From Actinomycetes bacterium (GTDB lineage Bacteria; Actinomycetota; Acidimicrobiia; Acidimicrobiales; CADCSY01): a DNA stretch of 17,941 bases. Position 1 is the stretch's first letter, and each line of letters starts with the position of its first letter. Of this stretch, positions 13,611 through 17,941 are shown piece after piece. The stretch lies in the NCBI GenBank assembly GCA_025464025.1, contig JAODBP010000167.1:1-17941 (forward strand). Direction: 5' to 3'. Position numbers and translations under genes: made by a program. A model generated the notes under the pieces. It saw only the letters and a program-made list of their open reading frames with translations. It made no database searches and was not told the DNA's origin.

Positions 13611-14048
13611 ATGCGATCCGTCGTGCAGCGGGTGACGTGGGCGCGCGTGCGCGTCGAGGGCGAGGTGGTCGGCGAGATCGGGCCGGGCTTGTGCGTCCTC
13701 GTCGGGGTGACCCACGGCGACGACGAGGCGACCGCGGCCAAGCTCGCCGACAAGCTCTGGAACCTCCGGGTGCTCGACGACGAGGCCGGCGTGATGAACC
13801 GGTCGCTGGCCGACGCCGGCGGTGGGATCCTCGTCGTCAGCCAGTTCACGCTCTACGGCGACACGTCCCGGGGCCGCCGCCCGTCGTGGATCGACGCGGC
13901 CCGGCCCGAGCAGGCCGAGCCGCTGGTCGATGCGGTGGTCGCCCGGCTCCGGGCCCTCGGCGCCGAGGTGGCGACCGGTCGGTTCCGGACCGAGATGCTG
14001 GTCGAGCTGGAGAACGACGGGCCGGTGACGCTCGTCATCGACGTCTGA
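13611..14048 (+). CDS. dtd: D-aminoacyl-tRNA deacylase (DTD)
   Basis: A 145-residue cytoplasmic enzyme that hydrolyses D-amino acids, and mischarged glycine, from tRNA as a proofreading step. It has the expected full length. The two active-site motifs are present: SQFTL (77-81) followed by [12 protein letters not shown], and NDGPVTL (135-141), which carries the cross-subunit Gly-Pro pair that excludes L-amino acids. The N-terminal [14 protein letters not shown] is also typical. ATG 13611 is the family start and is supported by a TACGGT -10 box 7 bases upstream. It is divergent from the aldose epimerase gene and its 3' end overlaps the opposing lnt-like gene by 14 bases. It appears to be a single-gene unit. 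Confidence 0.96.
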   Translation: MRSVVQRVTWARVRVEGEVVGEIGPGLCVLVGVTHGDDEATAAKLADKLWNLRVLDDEAGVMNRSLADAGGGILVVSQFTLYGDTSRGRRPSWIDAARPEQAEPLVDAVVARLRALGAEVATGRFRTEMLVELENDGPVTLVIDV

Positions 14049-15498
14049 GGAAGGCGCGGAGCGGGTCGGCCCGCCGGGAGGCCCGGATGGCGAAGCCCCA
14101 CGCCACCACCAGCACCAGCAGGGCGAGGAACACGAAGGGCCCGTCACCGAGCCGGGTGTAGATCGTGTCGCCGGACCGGCGCTGCACGGTGGTCGACAGC
14201 ACCTCCCGGTCGCCGAGGTTCGTCCGCTGGTGGACCACGCCCCGGTGGTCGACGACGGCGGAGAACCCCGTCGGCGCGGCCTGGAGGACGTCGCGCCCGG
14301 TCTCGACGGCCCGCATGCGCGCCGCGCCCAGCTCGAGGGCCGGCATCTGCGTGGAGGAGTACGAGGACGCGTTCGTCGGCACCAGCAGGAGCTGGCCACC
14401 GGCGGCCATGGCGTCGCGCGCCCGGCGGGCGAAGAACACCTCGAACGAGATCACCACGCCGAGCCGCCCAGCCCGGGTCGGGAGGATGCCGGGGCCGTGC
14501 CCGACGTGCGCGTCCCGTGGCACGGCGCTGAGGTCGGCCACCTTCTCGACCAGCGAGCGGAACGGGATGTACTCGCCGAACGGGACCCGGTGGTTCTTCT
14601 CGTACGCCGGCCCGAGGCGGCCGTCGGGCTCCCAGGCCCGGGCGATGTTGAGGAAGTTGTCGCCGTTGCCCTCGACCACGCCGGCCACGAGCGTGGCCTC
14701 GTGCATGGCGGCGATCCCGGCGAGCTGGTCGCCCTCCGGCGTCTTGAGCACGTCGCCGTCGACGTCGACGACGTCCTCCGGCCACAGGATCAGGTCGGTG
14801 CCGGGCGGGACCCGCTCGGTGGCGGCGACGTGGGCCTCGAACACCGCCTTCTCCGACGTGTCGATCGCTCGGGTGCCCCGTGGCCCGCCGCCCTGGACGA
14901 TGGCCGCCCGCAGCTCACCCCGCCGCACCCCGTCGGGCGCGACGCTGCCGGCGAAGGTGACCGCGACCACCACGACGGCGGCGAGCAGGGCCTGGCCCCA
15001 CCGCCGGGCCACGAGGGCGGCGACGGCCACCCCGGCCAGGCCCACCAGGGCGGCGACGAGCAGGCCGCCGCCGAGCCGGGCGGCTTCCAGCAGGGGTCCG
15101 CCGGTCTGCGTCTCGCCGATGGTGGCGATGGGCACGCCGCCGAAGGGCCAGTGGCCCCGCATGACGTCGCTCAGCACGAGGGCGGCGGGCAACCCGATCG
15201 CCTGCCATCGGCCCGGCGGCACGAGCACCACCGCCAGGGTGACCATGGCCGACTCGAGCAGCATGGCCAACGCCCAGCCGGGGAGGGAGAACTCGGTCAT
15301 CCACCACAGGCCCGGCGCCAGGAAGCCGATCCCGACGAGGAGGCCCACGAGGGCCCGCTGCCGCCACGACGACGGCCGGCGGAGGACGACGGCGAGCACG
15401 GCGGCGCCGGCCAGCGCGAGGGGCCACCAGCCGAACGGCGGCAGCCCCAGCGTGAGGAGGATGCCGGCGACCAGTCCGAGGGGGGCGGGTCGGCGCAT
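14035..15498 (-). CDS. lnt: Apolipoprotein N-acyltransferase homologue with Cys-to-Ser at the nucleophile
   Basis: A 487-residue membrane protein with an N-terminal multi-span region (about 6-185), a periplasmic nitrilase domain (about 195-445) and a final membrane segment (about 455-472), the layout of Lnt, which N-acylates lipoproteins. The nitrilase triad is only partly kept: Glu241 in LILWPEDV, Lys301 in [12 protein letters not shown], but ISFEVFF (350-356) has Ser351 (TCG, 14448-14446) where the family has cysteine in ICYE. Glu309 and Glu353, also important in the family, are retained. It may be a divergent acyltransferase using serine, or inactive in classical N-acylation. The ATG at 15498 begins the hydrophobic N-terminus and is preceded by TACGGT at 8 bases; an open stretch of 25 codons upstream is unlikely to be translated. 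It follows the sortase gene after an 81-base gap. Confidence 0.88.
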   Translation of the reverse strand: MRRPAPLGLVAGILLTLGLPPFGWWPLALAGAAVLAVVLRRPSSWRQRALVGLLVGIGFLAPGLWWMTEFSLPGWALAMLLESAMVTLAVVLVPPGRWQAIGLPAALVLSDVMRGHWPFGGVPIATIGETQTGGPLLEAARLGGGLLVAALVGLAGVAVAALVARRWGQALLAAVVVVAVTFAGSVAPDGVRRGELRAAIVQGGGPRGTRAIDTSEKAVFEAHVAATERVPPGTDLILWPEDVVDVDGDVLKTPEGDQLAGIAAMHEATLVAGVVEGNGDNFLNIARAWEPDGRLGPAYEKNHRVPFGEYIPFRSLVEKVADLSAVPRDAHVGHGPGILPTRAGRLGVVISFEVFFARRARDAMAAGGQLLLVPTNASSYSSTQMPALELGAARMRAVETGRDVLQAAPTGFSAVVDHRGVVHQRTNLGDREVLSTTVQRRSGDTIYTRLGDGPFVFLALLVLVVAWGFAIRASRRADPLRAFLRRR

Positions 15499-15506
15499 GG
15501 GCGGCG

Positions 15507-15512
15507 ACCGTA
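15507..15512 (-). promoter_or_regulatory. Putative -10 box of the lnt-like gene (leaderless)
   Basis: TACGGT on the minus strand lies 8 bases before the ATG at 15498, within the 81-base gap after the sortase gene. It would let the lnt-like gene be transcribed separately from the heme/sortase genes. No clear -35. Confidence 0.4.
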
Positions 15513-15579
15513 CCGCCCGCCCGATGGCGATCTGTTGCAGCTCCCCACCGAACCGGCGACGGATCGTGGACACATCTGG

Positions 15580-16197
15580 TCACGCCAGCTTGAGGTGCAC
15601 CACGTAGCGGTAGCGGGCCGAGCCGGGCGGGTGGCAGGCGAAGAGCGTGCCGGTCGCGTCGGGCGTCTGGTCCACGATCTCGGTCTGCTTCGGGGTGACG
15701 ACCTCGCTGCCGGTGACGACGTAGCGCCACCGGACGCCGGCCACGGTGAAGAGCACCTCGTCGCCCGGGCGGAGGTCGTCGAGGTGGCGGAACGGCCTGG
15801 TGTGGGTGACCCGGTGGCCGGCGACCACGACGTTGCCGGGCTGGCCGGGCAGGGCGGTGCCGGGCCAGTGGCTGGGGTTGCGGTCGATGTTGTTGAGCGT
15901 GATGCCCTCGCCCAGCGTCGAGTGCAGGCCGAGCTTCGGGATCTCGATGGTGCCGATGACCTTGATCGGCTCGGCGGCGTAGGAGTCGTGGGGGACGCTG
16001 ACCGGCCCGTCGGCGGCGGGCAGCGTGGTCGGCGGCGGGGGCGCCGTCGTGGTGGTCGTCGTCGGCGGGAGCGTCGACGACGTGGTCGTCGTCGTGACCA
16101 CCGGGATCGCGGCCGACTCCGTGCCGGGGTGGCTGGTGACTCCCCAGAGGGCGATGACGAGCATGGCGGCCCACGCCACCAGGAGGATTCGCCGCAT
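15580..16197 (-). CDS. Class E sortase
   Basis: A 205-residue membrane-anchored transpeptidase. An N-terminal hydrophobic segment (about 3-20) is followed by a Thr/Pro-rich low-complexity linker (35-60, runs of threonine and proline) and a catalytic domain (about 78-205). The sortase catalytic residues are visible: His128 in VAGHRVTHTRPF (125-136), Cys188 in TLFACHPPGSA (184-194) and Arg197 two residues after SAR. The CHP and GHR-THTRPF segments are typical of actinobacterial class E enzymes, which attach LAxTG-type surface proteins to peptidoglycan. No LPxTG/LAxTG substrate protein is encoded in the window. ATG 16197 lies 11 bases after the stop of the heme oxidase gene, so the two are probably co-transcribed, an unexpected neighbour for a cell-wall enzyme. 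Confidence 0.92.
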   Translation of the reverse strand: MRRILLVAWAAMLVIALWGVTSHPGTESAAIPVVTTTTTSSTLPPTTTTTTAPPPPTTLPAADGPVSVPHDSYAAEPIKVIGTIEIPKLGLHSTLGEGITLNNIDRNPSHWPGTALPGQPGNVVVAGHRVTHTRPFRHLDDLRPGDEVLFTVAGVRWRYVVTGSEVVTPKQTEIVDQTPDATGTLFACHPPGSARYRYVVHLKLA

Positions 16198-16208
16198 GTG
16201 GGCAGTTT

Positions 16209-17531
16209 CTACCGCGGTTGGGCCAGATCCTCTCCGCGGGCCCGCAGGGCGGCCGCCCGCCCGGTGCCGATGCAGGCCGGGATGCCGACCCCGCCGAGCA
16301 GGGCGCCGGCGAGGGCCAGGCGAGGGGGCAGGGCCGCCTGGACCGCCGCCATGCGGTCGAGGTGGCCCGGCGCGTACTGGGGGAAGGCCCGGGGCCAGCG
16401 GTGCACGGCGACCTCGAGCGGCTCGCCCCGCACGCCCATCGTCGTGGCCAGCTCGTCGCGCAGCTGGTCGACGACGGCCTCGTCGGGCATCCCCTCGGCC
16501 CGATCGTCGCCGATGCGCCCGGCCGAGACCCGTAGGAGGAAGCGCCCGGGCCCGGCCAGGTGCGACCACTTGGTCGACGACCACGAGCACGCCGTCATGA
16601 GCAGGCCCTCGGGTCGGGGCACCAGGAACCCGCTGGCGTCGAGCGGTCGGTCGACGGCGGCGTCGGGGTAGGCGAAGGCCACGAGCGTCACCGACGAGTA
16701 GGCGATGCCCTCGAGCACGTCGGCCGCCGCGGGCGCGAGCGGGCGCAGGAGGGGCGCGGTGGCGAAGGCGGGCGTGGCCAGCACGATGCCGTCGGCGTCG
16801 AGCTGGTCGAGCGAGGTGACGGCGCTCCCCGTGCGGACCTCGCCGCCCCGGGCCTCGATGGCCGCCACGAGGGCGTCGACCAGGCGCTGCATGCCGCCGG
16901 GCAGGGTGAAGAACACCGGCCCGGGCGCCGGCGCCGGGAGGCGGCGGAGCGCCTTCGTGAGGCTGCGGTCCCGCCGGGCCGCCGCCGCGATCTGGGGCGC
17001 CACGCAGTCGATCGACAGGAGGTCGGTGTGGCCGGCGTTGATGCCGCCGATGAGCGGGTCGACCAGGCGGGCTGCGGTCTCGGCCCCGAACCGCCGGCGG
17101 ATCACCTCGCCCACGGTCTCGTCGGCGCCGAGCGGACGGCCGGGGAGCCAGGGCTCGAGGGCGGCCCGGGCCACGCCGAGGGTGGAGAGCACGCCCGAAG
17201 CGCGCAGCGCCTTGAAGTCGGTCGGCACGCCGAGCACCTGGCCCTTGGGCACGGGGTGGAGCGCGCCGCGCGACCACAGGTAGCTGTTGCCCGCCGCCGG
17301 GGGCTCGAGCTCGTCGCGCAAGCCGAGCTCCTCGCAGAGCTGCACGGCCTCGGGCCGGCGGGCGAGGAAGGCGTCGGGCGCGGCGTCGAGCATGGTCCCG
17401 GCGAACGGCTCGGTGCGGAGCTTCCCACCGGCCCGGTCATCGGCCTCGTGGACGAGGACCTCGCCGTGGGCCGCCAGGTCGTAGGCCGCGACCAACCCGG
17501 CGATCCCCCCGCCGACGACGGCGTACTTCAC
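16209..17531 (-). CDS. cgoX: Coproporphyrinogen III/protoporphyrinogen oxidase (FAD-dependent, HemY/CgoX type)
   Basis: A 440-residue flavoprotein that oxidises coproporphyrinogen III to coproporphyrin III in the actinobacterial/Gram-positive heme route. The FAD-binding dinucleotide motif VVGGGIAGLVAAYDL (5-19) with Glu29 in the HEADDRAGGK segment (28-37) is at the extreme N-terminus. The family features DAAPDAFLARRP (48-59), LVDPLIGGINAGH (156-168) and the closing GIPACIGTGRAAA, which completes the FAD site, are present. The start is GTG 17531, overlapping the ferrochelatase stop (GTGA), so the two consecutive heme enzymes are coupled. The gene carries a historical name hemG or hemY in many annotations. 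The length is slightly below the usual 450-470 residues but no core motif is missing. Confidence 0.93.
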   Translation of the reverse strand: MKYAVVGGGIAGLVAAYDLAAHGEVLVHEADDRAGGKLRTEPFAGTMLDAAPDAFLARRPEAVQLCEELGLRDELEPPAAGNSYLWSRGALHPVPKGQVLGVPTDFKALRASGVLSTLGVARAALEPWLPGRPLGADETVGEVIRRRFGAETAARLVDPLIGGINAGHTDLLSIDCVAPQIAAAARRDRSLTKALRRLPAPAPGPVFFTLPGGMQRLVDALVAAIEARGGEVRTGSAVTSLDQLDADGIVLATPAFATAPLLRPLAPAAADVLEGIAYSSVTLVAFAYPDAAVDRPLDASGFLVPRPEGLLMTACSWSSTKWSHLAGPGRFLLRVSAGRIGDDRAEGMPDEAVVDQLRDELATTMGVRGEPLEVAVHRWPRAFPQYAPGHLDRMAAVQAALPPRLALAGALLGGVGIPACIGTGRAAALRARGEDLAQPR

Positions 17532-17941
17532 GCCGCGAGCACGCGGCGGGCGAGGGCGGCGAGGACCGTGGCGTCGTCGTTGAGCACGGCGGTGCGGGCG
17601 AAGGGCAGGCCGACCGCCGCGGCCTTGGCCGCGGCCTCGACGTCGAGGTCGTAGAGCACCTCGAGGTGATCGGCGACGAAGCCCACTGCGCTGACCAGCA
17701 CGCCGTCCGCTTCCCCACCTGCAGCCACGTCGTCGATGACCTGCAGGATGTCAGGTCCGATCCACGGCTCGGGGGTTCGCCCGGCGCTCTGCCACGCGAT
17801 CGCCCACCGGCCCTCCTGCCCGAGCCCGCCGCGTGCGGCGACCGCCTCGGCGGTGGCGCGCAGCTCGTCGGGGTACGGATCGCCAGCTGCGAGGATCCGC
17901 TGCGGCAGCGAGTGCGCGGTGAACAGCACCTTCGTGCGCGC
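17528..17941 (-). CDS. cpfC: Coproporphyrin ferrochelatase, C-terminal part (5' end outside window)
   Basis: The last 137 codons of a ferrochelatase, which inserts ferrous iron into coproporphyrin III. The frame is open through the window edge and begins with ARTKVLFTAHSLP; the histidine of that AHS segment is the family's metal-binding and proton-accepting residue. Further on, AIAWQSAGRTPEPWIGPDI matches the YQSxGxxxxPWLxPD segment, and VGFVADHLEVLYDLD carries the conserved glutamate of the active site. The N-terminal half is not in the window, so the start cannot be given. It overlaps the downstream oxidase gene by 4 bases, an expected partnership in the coproporphyrin-dependent pathway. 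The older name is hemH. Confidence 0.93.
   Translation of the reverse strand, partial: ARTKVLFTAHSLPQRILAAGDPYPDELRATAEAVAARGGLGQEGRWAIAWQSAGRTPEPWIGPDILQVIDDVAAGGEADGVLVSAVGFVADHLEVLYDLDVEAAAKAAAVGLPFARTAVLNDDATVLAALARRVLAA

Noticed and set aside
13571..13849. An N-terminal extension of the aldose epimerase upstream of GTG 13570.
   Set aside because: It overlaps the dtd coding region in antisense and is low-complexity Ser/Thr/Arg; the beta-sandwich begins at 13570.
16018..16102. A short repetitive tract that could be read as a tandem repeat or CRISPR-like array.
   Set aside because: It is codon repetition within the sortase Thr/Pro linker, with no regular spacers.
15580..17277. A 565-codon open frame making the sortase appear to have a long N-terminal extension.
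   Set aside because: The extension is a shadow of the heme oxidase gene; the sortase starts at ATG 16197 with a clear membrane anchor.

Overview
The window is very GC-rich, densely packed and carries no RNA gene, insertion sequence, CRISPR array or long non-coding stretch; the longest gap between genes is about 114 bases. The mix of gene families points to a high-GC actinobacterium: a class E sortase, a Tat-exported purple-acid-phosphatase-like enzyme, an actinobacterial GT4/methyltransferase/toroid gene cluster, coproporphyrin-type heme genes, and a catabolic operon of the kind found with steroid or alicyclic-acid degradation. I lean to the class Acidimicrobiia, but that is inference from gene style only.

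Positions 1-6098 form a catabolic region. On the minus strand lie the start of a molybdenum hydroxylase large subunit (cut by the window edge) and, upstream of it and overlapping by 4 bases, a DapA-fold protein that lacks the Schiff-base lysine. Diverging from these is a tightly coupled plus-strand operon: acyl-CoA ligase, enoyl-CoA hydratase-like protein, OB-fold/zinc-ribbon DUF35 protein and a thiolase-fold protein without the thiolase cysteine. All three junctions overlap by 4 bases. An amidohydrolase follows with its own well-formed promoter. Half-palindromes of the type CAAGnnCTTG, resembling the KstR2 operator, lie at the start of the ligase gene and over the -35 box of the amidohydrolase, so both units are probably under one TetR-type repressor. 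The likely scheme is activation of a carboxylic acid to its CoA ester, hydration of an enoyl-CoA, then retro-aldol cleavage by the thiolase-fold/DUF35 pair.

Positions 6117-11295 hold an orphan ParA-type ATPase followed by a minus-strand cluster. In transcription order this is a GT4 glycosyltransferase, a SAM methyltransferase, an alpha/alpha-toroid protein, a MarC-type membrane protein and a second, shorter toroid protein. The first three are translationally coupled. Their joint substrate cannot be read from the sequence.

Positions 11410-14048 hold a Tat-exported metallophosphatase, an aldose-1-epimerase-like protein and D-aminoacyl-tRNA deacylase. Positions 14035-17941 hold a minus-strand run: coproporphyrin ferrochelatase (5' end cut by the window), coproporphyrinogen/protoporphyrinogen oxidase, class E sortase, and an apolipoprotein N-acyltransferase homologue with serine in place of the catalytic cysteine.

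Two architectural traits recur. All three convergent gene pairs overlap tail to tail by 11-20 bases. Several first genes have a TAnnnT hexamer 6-8 bases before the start codon, which predicts leaderless mRNAs. The most interesting theme is catalytic-residue replacement in five recognisable folds (DapA-like, crotonase, DUF35, thiolase, Lnt), four of them in the catabolic locus.
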